From Arcobacter cloacae (GTDB taxonomy: Bacteria; Campylobacterota; Campylobacteria; Campylobacterales; Arcobacteraceae), in assembly GCF_013201935.1 (NCBI RefSeq), contig NZ_CP053833.1, positions 434,001 through 498,000 of the forward strand: DNA of 64,000 bases, read 5' to 3'. Position 1 is the first letter of the stretch, and every line of letters begins with the position of its first letter. The notes under the pieces are model-generated. The model was not told where the DNA came from. It did no database searches and saw nothing but the letters and a program-made list of their open reading frames with translations. Made by a program: the position numbers and the translations under genes. Below, piece by piece: positions 35,436 through 44,189 of the stretch.

Positions 35436-36993
35436 AATTATTTTTAGGAATACAAATATAAAACTTTGCTCCAAGATTTGTGTTTTTTACTTTTAAAATA
35501 CCTTGCATATTTTTTTCTACAATTATTTTAGACATATAAAGTCCAATACCAGTTCCATCACTTTTTGATTTTGTGGTAAAGTATGGTTCAAATATTTTAT
35601 TTAAGGGTTCCACAAAAACTCCACCACCATTATCTTCTATAGTTAAAATAATATGAGTTTCATCTATTTTTGTTCCTATTTTAATTAGAGGATTTTCTAT
35701 ATTTTTTTCTATTAATACATCTTTTGCATTTTTTAAAATATTTAAAATTACTTGTTGGTACTCATTTAAATAGGTTTTTAAAGTAATATTATCATCAATA
35801 TTAATCTCTACATTTATATTATTGTTTTTTAATCCAGTAGAAACAATAGTCATAATACTATTAATAACTTTATTTAAATAAAACTCTTCTTTATCTTTTT
35901 TTGGCATGAAAAAGTTTCTAAAATCATCAATTGTGTGAGACATATACTCTAAAACTTGAGTCGCTTCTTTAGATTTTTTATCCATAGTTTGACTATCAAG
36001 AGTATTTAAATCAAACTTAAATTTTATAAACATTAAAATAGAAGAGAGTTCACTTAATGGCTGTCTCCATTGATGAGCAATATTTGAAATCATTTCACCT
36101 AAGGCTATAAATTTTGATTTTTGAACTAAAAGTTGCTCTTTTTCTCTATTCTTTTCAATTTCAATTTTTACTTTTTCTTCTAATGATTGATTTAATGATT
36201 CAAGTTCATTTGCATTTCTTCTAACTTTTTCTTCATAATTTTTTAATATATCATCAATTTTTTGTGAAATTGCTATTGAAATTAATATAGCAATAGATAA
36301 AAACATCAAAAATAAAACTACATTTTGCACAATTTGTTTTTTTATTCTTTGTTTTAAATCTTCTCTTTTTATTTCAATTTCATTTTCAATATCATCTGTA
36401 TAAATTCCAACGGCAATAATCCAGTTAAATTTTTCATAATATTTAAAATAAGAGAGTTTATATTTTGATTCATTAGAATTTGGTTTTTTATAGGCATATA
36501 AAGTGTAAGATTCTCCCGTTTTTCTAATATCTTTCATAAAATCTTCTCTAAATTTTTTCCCATCAGTATCTTCATAATTTGTAGAGATTAATTTTCCAAC
36601 TAAATCAGGTCGATTTGGATTCACAACTAAAATTGCAAAATCGTCTCCTCCTTGCATATTTATTACTTCATATGCAAAGAAATAATTACTTTTATTCTCT
36701 TCAAAATTGATATTATTTAGAAGTTTAATGGCATCTTGTTTTAGTTCTTCATCACTTAAATTTGATTTGGCAATATTGTAATTTAAAATATCAATTACAG
36801 TATGAATCTCTTTTTTTAGAGTCTTTTTTTTCTCTTGATAATACTCTTTTACAAATTTATCCATCTCTATTTCAAAATTGTCATAGGTATTATTTACATA
36901 AAAATATGAAATTGCAAAAATCATTGATGACATAATGATAATAAATGTAAAAATGATGATTTTAGATAGATTTTTTTCCATACTATAATTCAA
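35434..36993 (-). CDS. Cache-domain sensor histidine kinase, probably dicarboxylate sensor
   Basis: About 519 residues: N-terminal membrane helix, periplasmic single Cache domain (NYFFAYEVINMQGGDDFAIL, FNWIIAVGIYTDDIENE), second membrane helix near residue 235, a coiled coil, the H-box NIAHQWRQPLSELSS, and an ATPase domain with NILKNAKD and GIGLYMSKIIVEK. The best start is TTG 36993, six bases after AAGGAG; an ATG at 36981 is also in frame. It is divergent from a response regulator and convergent with dctM, so I infer a DctS/DctB-like role. Confidence 0.85.
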   Translation of the reverse strand: MNYSMEKNLSKIIIFTFIIIMSSMIFAISYFYVNNTYDNFEIEMDKFVKEYYQEKKKTLKKEIHTVIDILNYNIAKSNLSDEELKQDAIKLLNNINFEENKSNYFFAYEVINMQGGDDFAILVVNPNRPDLVGKLISTNYEDTDGKKFREDFMKDIRKTGESYTLYAYKKPNSNESKYKLSYFKYYEKFNWIIAVGIYTDDIENEIEIKREDLKQRIKKQIVQNVVLFLMFLSIAILISIAISQKIDDILKNYEEKVRRNANELESLNQSLEEKVKIEIEKNREKEQLLVQKSKFIALGEMISNIAHQWRQPLSELSSILMFIKFKFDLNTLDSQTMDKKSKEATQVLEYMSHTIDDFRNFFMPKKDKEEFYLNKVINSIMTIVSTGLKNNNINVEINIDDNITLKTYLNEYQQVILNILKNAKDVLIEKNIENPLIKIGTKIDETHIILTIEDNGGGVFVEPLNKIFEPYFTTKSKSDGTGIGLYMSKIIVEKNMQGILKVKNTNLGAKFYICIPKNN

Positions 36994-37060
36994 AAATAAC
37001 TCCTTAATTAGCAATGTTTCGCTATGATAACATATCTTTTCTAATAGGGATTTTTATAAT

Positions 37061-37762
37061 ATGAAAAATAATTCATTAAGCAAACTTTGCGCCTTTACAG
37101 TTTTGTATGTTGAAGACGAAGATGGGATTAGAAATAATATTGAAGAGATTTTAAAACATTTTTTTAAAGAAGTTTATAGTGCCAAAAATTGTAGTGAAGC
37201 CTCTATTAAATATCTGCAATTTAAACCTGATTTGATTATTACTGATATTAGAATGGGAAATGAAACAGGAATAGATTTTATTAAAAAAATTAGACAAACT
37301 GATTCTAAAACAAGAGTTATTATAACTTCTGCATATACTGATTTAGAGTATTTATTGAAAGCTACAGAGTTGCATTTGGTGAAATATATTGTAAAACCCA
37401 TAACAAATGATAATTTGATGGAAGCTTTAGAACTTTTTGTTAAATCTTTTGATGATAATAAAATATATACTTTAACTCAAAATTGGTTTTTTGATTACAC
37501 TAAATCAATAGTTTCAAATGGAAATGAAGATTTTCTTCTTACAAAAAAAGAGGCAATGTTTTTAAAATTGCTTGTTAGTAAAAATAGAATAATTACCTAT
37601 GAAGAGCTTGAAAATTCAATTTGGGATGATGATTCTGTTATGACTGCAAATGCAATGAGGCTTTTTATAAAAAACTTAAGAAAAAAATTACCAGAGAATT
37701 TTTTGAAAAATGTTCAAGGAATTGGATATTATCACGATACAAAAGCTATTTTGGAATTATAA
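37061..37762 (+). CDS. response regulator with winged-helix output
   Basis: A 233-residue OmpR-class regulator. The receiver has the acidic pair VEDED, the phosphoacceptor aspartate in LIITDIRMGNETG, and KYIVKPIT with the lysine. The output half (about 140-230) is a winged helix: LLTKKEAMFLKLLVSKN, ANAMRLFIKNLRKKLP, GIGYYHD. It is divergent from the Cache kinase by 67 bases, which suggests they are a pair controlling the dctPQM genes. Confidence 0.86.
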   Translation: MKNNSLSKLCAFTVLYVEDEDGIRNNIEEILKHFFKEVYSAKNCSEASIKYLQFKPDLIITDIRMGNETGIDFIKKIRQTDSKTRVIITSAYTDLEYLLKATELHLVKYIVKPITNDNLMEALELFVKSFDDNKIYTLTQNWFFDYTKSIVSNGNEDFLLTKKEAMFLKLLVSKNRIITYEELENSIWDDDSVMTANAMRLFIKNLRKKLPENFLKNVQGIGYYHDTKAILEL

Positions 37763-37768
37763 AATATA

Positions 37769-37797
37769 TTTAGAATACTCATTTTGAGTATTCTAAA
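37769..37797. terminator. bidirectional terminator between response regulator and rraA
   Basis: A stem of 12-13 bp (37769-37780 and 37786-37797, AGAATACTC core, loop TTT or ATTTT) lies in the short convergent gap. Confidence 0.65.
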
Positions 37798-37799
37798 AT

Positions 37800-38282
37800 T
37801 TAAAAAAGTTTCTCTTTTGAGATTATAACTCCATCATTATCTGCATAAAGGTAATCTCCGTTATTAAAACTAATACCTTCAAAATTTAGTTCAATATCTC
37901 TTTTTGAATCAGTAATATCAAAATTTCTAAGAGGACAAGTTCCTATTGCTAAAAGACCAACATTTATATTTTTTGTATTATCAATATCTCTTACATAACC
38001 GTTTACAACTATAGCTTTCCAGTTATTATTTCTAGCATAACTCATTAATTTATCACCTACTACACCAAAAAACTCTTGGTTGTTATCTACAACGACAATT
38101 TTTCCTTCACCATCTTCATTTTTTAATATGTCAATTAAAAGCCAATTACTTTTGTCAAGTTTTACAGTTACAATTTGCCCATAAAAATTTTTTAACCCAC
38201 CATAGTTTTTAAATTTACAAGGTAAAACATCTATTTTTTTATCTCTATTATCATCGCATAAATCTGCTGTTTGAATATTCAT
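37800..38282 (-). CDS. RraA-family protein
   Basis: A 160-residue protein of the RraA/HMG aldolase-like family: TADLCDDNRDKKIDVLPCKF, GVVGDKLMSYARNNNWKAIVVNGYVRD and GDYLYADNDGVIISKE are all typical. RraA inhibits RNase E in E. coli; related proteins are metal-dependent 4-hydroxy-4-methyl-2-oxoglutarate aldolases. The catalytic arginine-aspartate pair (VNGYVRD) is kept, so an aldolase function is also possible. It is transcribed alone, with a 93-base gap from cobA. Confidence 0.85.
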   Translation of the reverse strand: MNIQTADLCDDNRDKKIDVLPCKFKNYGGLKNFYGQIVTVKLDKSNWLLIDILKNEDGEGKIVVVDNNQEFFGVVGDKLMSYARNNNWKAIVVNGYVRDIDNTKNINVGLLAIGTCPLRNFDITDSKRDIELNFEGISFNNGDYLYADNDGVIISKEKLF

Positions 38283-38375
38283 TTTTTTTCCTTATCTTCC
38301 ATAAATGTAAACTTGATGATATTAAAAACTAATGTATAAAAAGTGTATAAATTAAATAAATATTAAAAAAATATA

Positions 38376-39107
38376 TTAATTAAACCATTTAATCTTATCT
38401 CTTAAATTTACAACTTCTCCTATTACTATCATTACAGGAGTTGGTAGATTTTTTGATTCTTCTACTATTGTTTCTAAAGTTCCAACTACTACTTCTTGCT
38501 CTTTTGTTGTTCCTTTTGAGATTACTGCACATGGGTAATCTCTTCTTTTTCCAAGGTTCATTAATTTTGAGGTAATTAATTCAAGATTATGGTATCCCAT
38601 CAAAAACACAATTGTTTCATCATTTAAAAAAGTCTCCCATTCTATTTGAGAAATCTTTTTCTTTGGATTTTCATGTCCTGTTACAACTCTAAAAGAGGTT
38701 GTTATTCCCCTATGGGTTACTGGAATTCCAGCGTATGCTGGAACTGCAATAGCTGAGCTAATTCCTGGAATTATTTCAAATTTTATATCTCTTTGCTGTA
38801 AATAAAGAGCTTCTTCTCCACCACGACCAAAAACAAAAGGATCACCACCTTTTAATCTTACTACATTTTCATATTTTAATGTTGCTTGATAGATTAGTTC
38901 ATTTATTTCATCTTGAGGTAAAGTATGTTTTTTATCTTCTTTTCCCACATAAATTAAATCACAATCTTTTTTTACCATCTCCAAAATCTCTTTATTTACC
39001 AATCTATCATAGATTAAAACATCAGCATTTTGTATTACTCTTAAGGCTTTTAAAGTTAGCAGTTCAACATCACCAGGACCAGCTCCTGTTAAATAAACTT
39101 TAGACAT
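38376..39107 (-). CDS. cobA: uroporphyrinogen-III C-methyltransferase
   Basis: A 243-residue SUMT enzyme that makes precorrin-2, the branch point to sirohaem, haem d1 and cobalamin. Motifs: VYLTGAGPGDVELLTLKAL at the start, VRLKGGDPFVFGRGGEEAL, EIIPGISSAIAVPAYAGIPVTHRG. It is the single-domain form without the CysG oxidase-ferrochelatase part. Location in a nitrate and nitrite gene block fits sirohaem or haem d1 supply, but that is inference. Confidence 0.93.
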   Translation of the reverse strand: MSKVYLTGAGPGDVELLTLKALRVIQNADVLIYDRLVNKEILEMVKKDCDLIYVGKEDKKHTLPQDEINELIYQATLKYENVVRLKGGDPFVFGRGGEEALYLQQRDIKFEIIPGISSAIAVPAYAGIPVTHRGITTSFRVVTGHENPKKKISQIEWETFLNDETIVFLMGYHNLELITSKLMNLGKRRDYPCAVISKGTTKEQEVVVGTLETIVEESKNLPTPVMIVIGEVVNLRDKIKWFN

Positions 39108-39169
39108 TGATTAATATTCCTTATATATATTATTTAATTAGATTATATCTAAAATTTTTTACAAGAACT

Positions 39170-40177
39170 TTATGATGATTTCACGCTATTACATGTTTGT
39201 AAAATTTTATCCAATTCATTTTTTAATTCTTGAAGTCTTTTTGTTGAATTTATTAAATATTCTTGAGATTGAATTACTATATCTTCACTTCTATTTAGTT
39301 GTTTTGATAAATCGTTTGAATTTGTCAATTCATTTATAACTTTATCAAATTCATCTGTTAGTTCTTCAAGTTTCAAAGAGGCATTTTTAGATTGTTCAAT
39401 AGCACTTGCTGAATATGTCATTACTGAATTTATTTTATTTATAAAATGATTTATAGTTTGAGTTGCTTCAACTATCTCATTTTCTCCTTCTATTTTTATT
39501 GGAGTTAAAGGTTCATTTATATTTTGTTCAATTACTTTTTTTGATTCTTCTAAAAACTTTTTAGCATGCTCTTCCATAGTTTTTAATTCAAAAAAACTAT
39601 AAGTTATTAACAAAATTAAAAGTAGGGCAAAAAAGTATTGAATATATTTTAGCTGAGTACTTTTTTCTTCACTATGGTTGGTATACATAGATACTAAGTT
39701 ATCTATCTCTTTTAATAAAATAGGATTAGTTATATAAATTGTATCAATTAATTTTTTTAAAGATAAATTTGTAAAAGAATCATTTTTTTGGTTTAGTAGT
39801 TTGAATTCATTTATGTTTTTATAAAAACTTTCCCATAAAATTTCAACTTTCATAAGTTGCTTTGCTATGTCATCAGTTGGAGCTTTAACAATTCCTGATA
39901 ATTGATTTCCATCTTTTAAAGAGTTAAGATTATAGATAAATTCTGTGGTTGAATTTTCAAGTTCAGAAAATGAAGCCTCTTTGTTTTGATATAAATAAAA
40001 AATATTTTTTGTAATATTTTGGCTTAACATTCTTTGTTTCCCTGCTATATTTATGATTAAAGCATCTTTTTCATTTTTCTTATTTAAATATATGGTTGTT
40101 GTTATTATACTTGTCATTAAAATAAAAAATAGTATTCCTATTAATTTTATTTTTGTACTTATTCTATTTTTTTTCAT
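39170..40177 (-). CDS. PilJ/NarX-type membrane sensor without output domain
   Basis: A 335-residue protein with a membrane helix at about 9-31, a periplasmic four-helix-type domain, a second helix at about 179-196, and a cytoplasmic coiled-coil tail to the end. The periplasmic part opens with IINIAGKQRMLSQNITK, the P-box-like motif of NarX/PilJ nitrate-sensing domains. No histidine kinase, methyl-accepting, GGDEF or other output domain follows. It starts inside the stop of the Crp/Fnr gene (ATGA overlap), so the two proteins are made together. Confidence 0.8.
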   Translation of the reverse strand: MKKNRISTKIKLIGILFFILMTSIITTTIYLNKKNEKDALIINIAGKQRMLSQNITKNIFYLYQNKEASFSELENSTTEFIYNLNSLKDGNQLSGIVKAPTDDIAKQLMKVEILWESFYKNINEFKLLNQKNDSFTNLSLKKLIDTIYITNPILLKEIDNLVSMYTNHSEEKSTQLKYIQYFFALLLILLITYSFFELKTMEEHAKKFLEESKKVIEQNINEPLTPIKIEGENEIVEATQTINHFINKINSVMTYSASAIEQSKNASLKLEELTDEFDKVINELTNSNDLSKQLNRSEDIVIQSQEYLINSTKRLQELKNELDKILQTCNSVKSS

Positions 40178-40839
40178 ACACCAATTCCTTTGAAAATTGA
40201 ACTTAAAGCATTTTGATTGATTATTATAATATCACCATTTTCTATATTTATTATCTCTTCCCTTGAGAGTTTTTTTAAGACTCTTGATAATGTTTCTGGC
40301 TGAATATGTAACATAAAAGAGACCTCTTGTCTTTTTAGTTTGTTAAACATCTCTAAATCTTGATTTAACATAAAAGCAACTTTTGCAGTTGCATCAAAAA
40401 CTAACTCTCTGTTTATAATACATTGTAGTTGTTGAGTTTTATTTAATAAATTTTCTATTAACTCTTTTGTTAAAATATTTTTTGATAAAAAGTGTTCATA
40501 AAGTTTTTCGAAATTTACAGATAAAATAGTTGATTCATCTATAAATTCTGCATTAGAAAAACAGTAGATGTCATTGCCATTTAAAGATGATAGTTCACTT
40601 ATCATGGAATTTTTATAGACATGATATAAAAAAATTTCATTTCCAAATTTATCAAATTTATATATTTTAAGTAAGCCATCAACTAAAAAAAGAAGATTTT
40701 GACTAACTTCACTTTCGTAAAATAATATAGATTTACTAGAGTATTTAGAAATGGAAGAAAATGAGGCAACTATTGATAGTTCCTCTTCACTTAGATTATT
40801 AAAAAAACTTATTTTTTTGATGGTTTCTATTAAACTCAC
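40174..40839 (-). CDS. Crp/Fnr-family transcriptional regulator
   Basis: A 221-residue regulator: cyclic-nucleotide-binding-like beta roll (about 15-115), dimer helix (125-150) and helix-turn-helix (169-190) with the recognition helix PETLSRVLKKL. The ExxSR pattern is the one by which FNR reads TTGA, which fits the TTGAC-N4-GTCAA site before napA. The four cysteines that hold the FNR iron-sulfur cluster are missing (only C93 and C140), so it does not sense oxygen that way. GTG start with AAGG upstream. Coupled to the PilJ/NarX-type sensor. Confidence 0.88.
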   Translation of the reverse strand: MSLIETIKKISFFNNLSEEELSIVASFSSISKYSSKSILFYESEVSQNLLFLVDGLLKIYKFDKFGNEIFLYHVYKNSMISELSSLNGNDIYCFSNAEFIDESTILSVNFEKLYEHFLSKNILTKELIENLLNKTQQLQCIINRELVFDATAKVAFMLNQDLEMFNKLKRQEVSFMLHIQPETLSRVLKKLSREEIINIENGDIIIINQNALSSIFKGIGV

Positions 40840-40925
40840 GTGTTACCTTGCTAATTGTTTTGTTTAAGCTATTGTATATTATGCTTGTAAAATAAGTAAT
40901 TAAGTATAAAAAAATAAGGTATATA

Positions 40926-41843
40926 ATGAATTTTAAAAAATATATAAAAGCTGTAGGAACAGGTCCAAAAGGAAATAAAGATTTAAGTATAGATGAAGTG
41001 TCAGATGCAATAGAACAAATTTTAACAAACAAAGCAACACAAGCACAAATAGGAGCATTTTTAATAGCATGGAGAACAAAACTTGAAACAAATGATGAGT
41101 TAAAAGGTACGATTATTGCTCTTAGAAAATTTATGAAATTTAAAGAAGTAAAAGATTCTATCGAGCTTGGTTATTCATATGATGGAAGATGTGAAAATCC
41201 ATTTTTATTTCCACTTTTTGAGAATATTTTAGAAGAGTTTTATAAAAAAAATTCAGATATAAGAAGATTAAATTTAGTTATTTCGGGTGATTTTTTACAA
41301 CCTGCGAAAGTTGGAATCACAACAAAAGAGATTTTTGCAAATATTGACAAAGGTCAATACATTCATTTTTTTGATAGGGTAGAATACTTAAAAGAGTTGA
41401 GTGACATTACGCAACTTCGTCATGAATTGGGTTTAAGAACAGCTTTTAATACAGTTGAAAAACTTTTAAATCCAAGTCTTAGTGAATATGGAGTAACAAC
41501 TGCATTTCATAAGCCTTATGTTCAAAAATATTTGGATATTTTTGCTTCATATTTTAAAGAAGTAGTTGTTGTAAAAGCAAGTGAAGGAAGTCCTGAAGTA
41601 TTTAAAGATGGAAAATTTTGGAAAATGCAAGATGGAAATATAATAGAAGAGAGTTTTTGTTTAAAAGATTATGGAATAACTTATGATAAAGAGTTTGAAA
41701 ATATAACTTTGGAAGAGTCTTTAAATATAGTTAAAAATCCAGATGAACAGATTTTAAAACTTGCTAAATTTAATGTTGCTTTATATCTTTTATTTTCAAA
41801 AAGAGTTGCTTCTTTAGATGAAGCATGGCAAAGACTAAACTAA
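40926..41843 (+). CDS. TrpD2/YbiB-like protein (anthranilate phosphoribosyltransferase fold)
   Basis: A 305-residue protein with the nucleoside-phosphoribosyltransferase helical start (DLSIDEVSDAIEQILTNKATQAQIGAFLIAWRTK) and later LRHELGLRTAFNTVEKLLNP and VVVKASEGSPEVF. The catalytic PRPP-binding glycine loop of real TrpD (GTGGD) is not seen; the equivalent region reads YDGRCENPFLFP. It therefore fits the TrpD2/YbiB group, reported as nucleic-acid-binding, rather than tryptophan synthesis. It sits directly before moaA (22 bases) and divergent from the Crp/Fnr gene. Confidence 0.78.
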   Translation: MNFKKYIKAVGTGPKGNKDLSIDEVSDAIEQILTNKATQAQIGAFLIAWRTKLETNDELKGTIIALRKFMKFKEVKDSIELGYSYDGRCENPFLFPLFENILEEFYKKNSDIRRLNLVISGDFLQPAKVGITTKEIFANIDKGQYIHFFDRVEYLKELSDITQLRHELGLRTAFNTVEKLLNPSLSEYGVTTAFHKPYVQKYLDIFASYFKEVVVVKASEGSPEVFKDGKFWKMQDGNIIEESFCLKDYGITYDKEFENITLEESLNIVKNPDEQILKLAKFNVALYLLFSKRVASLDEAWQRLN

Positions 41844-41865
41844 AAGTTTAGAGAAAAGGTAAAAA

Positions 41866-42837
41866 ATGTTAATAGATGGATTTGGAAGAAAACACGATTA
41901 TCTAAGAGTTTCAGTAACAGAAAGATGTAATTTTAGATGCCAATACTGTATGCCAGAAAAACCTTTTTCTTGGGTACCAAAAGAGAACTTACTCTCTTAT
42001 GAAGATTTATTTAAATTTATAAAAGCTTCCATTGATGAAGGAATAAAAAAAGTAAGAATAACAGGAGGAGAACCACTTTTAAGAGAAGAATTAGACGTTT
42101 TTATAAAAATGATATTTGATTATAAAAATGATATTGATTTAGCCTTAACTACAAATGGTTATTTACTTCCAAAAGTTGCTCAAAAATTAAAAGATGCTGG
42201 ACTTAAAAGAATAAATATCTCTCTTGATTCTCTTAATCCTGCAACAGCTGCTAAAATGGCACAAAAAGATGTTTTAGAGAAGGTTTTAGAAGGTATTCAA
42301 AAAGCAAGTGATGTTGGACTTAAAATTAAAATAAATTGCGTTCCTGTAAAAGGAGTAAATGATAATGATATATTGGATGTTTTAGAGTTCTGTAAAACAA
42401 AAGGATACACTGTAAGATTTATAGAATTTATGGAAAATCATCATGCAAAAGATGGGGCTAAAGGCTTGAATTCTGATGAAATTAAAGCAATAATTTCTCA
42501 AAAATATCCAAATTTTAAAACAGTACCAAGAGATACAAGTTCACCTGCTCAGTATTATGAACTTGAAGATGGTTTTCAATTTGGAATAATAGAACCACAT
42601 AAAGATGATTTTTGTGCTAAATGTAATCGAATTAGATTAACAGCAGAGGGTTTTTTAATACCATGTTTATATTTTGAAGATGCAATGAGTATAAAAGATG
42701 CAGTACAAAATAATAGAGTAGACGAAGCTGTAGAAATATTAAAAAAAGTACTAGCTAATAAGCCAGAAAAAAACAAATGGTCTGTAAAAGATGATAATGA
42801 AATATCTTCAAGGGCATTTTATCAAACGGGTGGATGA
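41866..42837 (+). CDS. moaA: GTP 3',8-cyclase, molybdenum cofactor synthesis
   Basis: A 323-residue radical-SAM enzyme that performs the first step of molybdopterin synthesis. N-terminal cluster motif [13 protein letters not shown] stretch ITGGEPLL, C-terminal cluster [21 protein letters not shown] and the essential terminal GG (YQTGG). Located in the nap block, it supplies cofactor needed by NapA. No other moa or moe genes are in the window. Confidence 0.96.
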   Translation: MLIDGFGRKHDYLRVSVTERCNFRCQYCMPEKPFSWVPKENLLSYEDLFKFIKASIDEGIKKVRITGGEPLLREELDVFIKMIFDYKNDIDLALTTNGYLLPKVAQKLKDAGLKRINISLDSLNPATAAKMAQKDVLEKVLEGIQKASDVGLKIKINCVPVKGVNDNDILDVLEFCKTKGYTVRFIEFMENHHAKDGAKGLNSDEIKAIISQKYPNFKTVPRDTSSPAQYYELEDGFQFGIIEPHKDDFCAKCNRIRLTAEGFLIPCLYFEDAMSIKDAVQNNRVDEAVEILKKVLANKPEKNKWSVKDDNEISSRAFYQTGG

Positions 42838-42857
42838 AAATCAAAGGAAAAAAAAGC

Positions 42858-42863
42858 TATAAT
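42858..42863 (+). promoter_or_regulatory. -10 element of sbtAB
   Basis: TATAAT followed by CGCGCA, 34 bases before the sbtA ATG. Similar CG-containing sequences follow the -10 of rpsO and aroK. Confidence 0.55.
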
Positions 42864-42896
42864 CGCGCATTTATATAAAATTAATTTAGGGTTACA

Positions 42897-43871
42897 ATGG
42901 ACATAAATTTAATAGCGCAGAATATTTTAAATCCTCCGATTTTGTTCTTTTTCTTGGGAATGTTGGCTGTATTTTTAAAGTCAGATTTGACAATACCACA
43001 ACCTCTTCCTAAGCTTTTCTCTTTGTATTTGTTGATTGCCATTGGTCTTCATGGTGGATATGAATTATCAAAAAGTGGTTTAGATTTATATATCTTAAAA
43101 GCTCTTTCTTTAGCTGTTTTTATGGCTTTTTTAGTTCCTATTTATAGTTATTTTATTTTAAGAACAAAACTTGATACTTATAATTCTGTGGCACTTGCTG
43201 CAACTTATGGGTCTATTAGTGCTGTTACTTTTATAACAGGAATTACATATTTACAAACTATTGGTGTTGAGTATGGTGGTTATATGGTTGCTGCTATGAC
43301 TTTGATGGAATCACCTGCTATTGTAATAGGACTTGTATTTGCAGCACTTTTTGCAAAAAAAGATGAAAATTCTTCTAAAACAAATTGGAGTGAAATATTT
43401 AAAGAGGCTTTTTTAAACCCTTCAGTTTTTTTATTAATGGGAGCTTTAATTATAGGAGTTCTAACAGGTGAAAAAGGTTGGACTTCAATGGAGCCACTTT
43501 TTGGAGCTTTATTTAAAGGAATACTTGCATTTTTCCTTTTAGATATGGGAATAGTTGCTGCAAAAAGAATATATGAACTAAAAAAATTAGGGTTTTTCTT
43601 AATTGCATTTGCAATAGTAATGCCAATATTTAATGCTTTAGTAGCAATGGGATTAGGATATTATTTTGAAATTTCAAAAGGTGATGCTTTTTTACTTGCT
43701 TTATTGAGTGGAAGTGCTTCATACATAGCAGTTCCAGCAGCTTTAAGATTATCTGTTCCTGAAGCAAATCCAGGAATTTATCTACCTTTGAGTTTAGCAA
43801 TAACTTTTCCATTTAATATCTCAATTGGAATACCTTTATACTACTTTTTAATAAATCTTTTATGGGGCTAA
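42897..43871 (+). CDS. sbtA: sodium-dependent bicarbonate transporter, SbtA family
   Basis: A 324-residue inner membrane protein with about ten hydrophobic helices in two repeats. Family stretches include PQPLPKLFSLYLLIAIGLHGG, AATYGSISAVTFITG, MVAAMTLMESPAIVIG and LLSGSASYIAVPAALRLSVPEANP. SbtA imports bicarbonate with sodium in cyanobacteria. A three-base gap separates it from a PII-like gene, the usual sbtAB arrangement. Possible uses here are anaplerotic carboxylation or the reductive TCA cycle; not decidable. Confidence 0.9.
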   Translation: MDINLIAQNILNPPILFFFLGMLAVFLKSDLTIPQPLPKLFSLYLLIAIGLHGGYELSKSGLDLYILKALSLAVFMAFLVPIYSYFILRTKLDTYNSVALAATYGSISAVTFITGITYLQTIGVEYGGYMVAAMTLMESPAIVIGLVFAALFAKKDENSSKTNWSEIFKEAFLNPSVFLLMGALIIGVLTGEKGWTSMEPLFGALFKGILAFFLLDMGIVAAKRIYELKKLGFFLIAFAIVMPIFNALVAMGLGYYFEISKGDAFLLALLSGSASYIAVPAALRLSVPEANPGIYLPLSLAITFPFNISIGIPLYYFLINLLWG

Positions 43872-43874
43872 AAT

Positions 43875-44165
43875 ATGAAAAATATGAAAAAAATTGAAGT
43901 GATTGTTGAGTCTGTTTATTTAAATAGATTATTAGATTTATTAAAACAAAAAGGAATCACAGGATATACGATTATTCGAGATATTCAAGGTTGTGGTGGA
44001 CATGGCTTAAAAATGGCAGATGAAATAACTGATGTATTTAGTAACAATTATATCTTTACTGTTTGTGATGAAGAGAAATTTCTTTTTATGATTGAAGATA
44101 TTAGAGCTTTTATCAAAAAATATGGTGGTAAGTGTATTATCACTGATGTTATGTTATTACAATAA
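43875..44165 (+). CDS. sbtB: PII-like regulator, SbtB type
   Basis: A 96-residue protein with the PII fold pattern: IEVIVESVYLNRLLDLLKQKGITGYTIIRDIQGCG at the N-terminus and FMIEDIRAFIKKYGGKCIITDVML at the C-terminus. SbtB proteins bind the transporter and adenine nucleotides. The C-terminal CGPEGC redox extension of many cyanobacterial SbtB proteins is absent. Start ATG 43875 or the in-frame ATG nine bases later; both keep the fold. Confidence 0.82.
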   Translation: MKNMKKIEVIVESVYLNRLLDLLKQKGITGYTIIRDIQGCGGHGLKMADEITDVFSNNYIFTVCDEEKFLFMIEDIRAFIKKYGGKCIITDVMLLQ

Positions 44166-44189
44166 ATAAAAATAGGAGAAAATGATTTA

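Noticed and set aside
40926-41843. Anthranilate phosphoribosyltransferase of tryptophan synthesis
   Set aside because: The PRPP-binding GTGGD loop is not present and no trp genes are adjacent; the TrpD2/YbiB group fits better.
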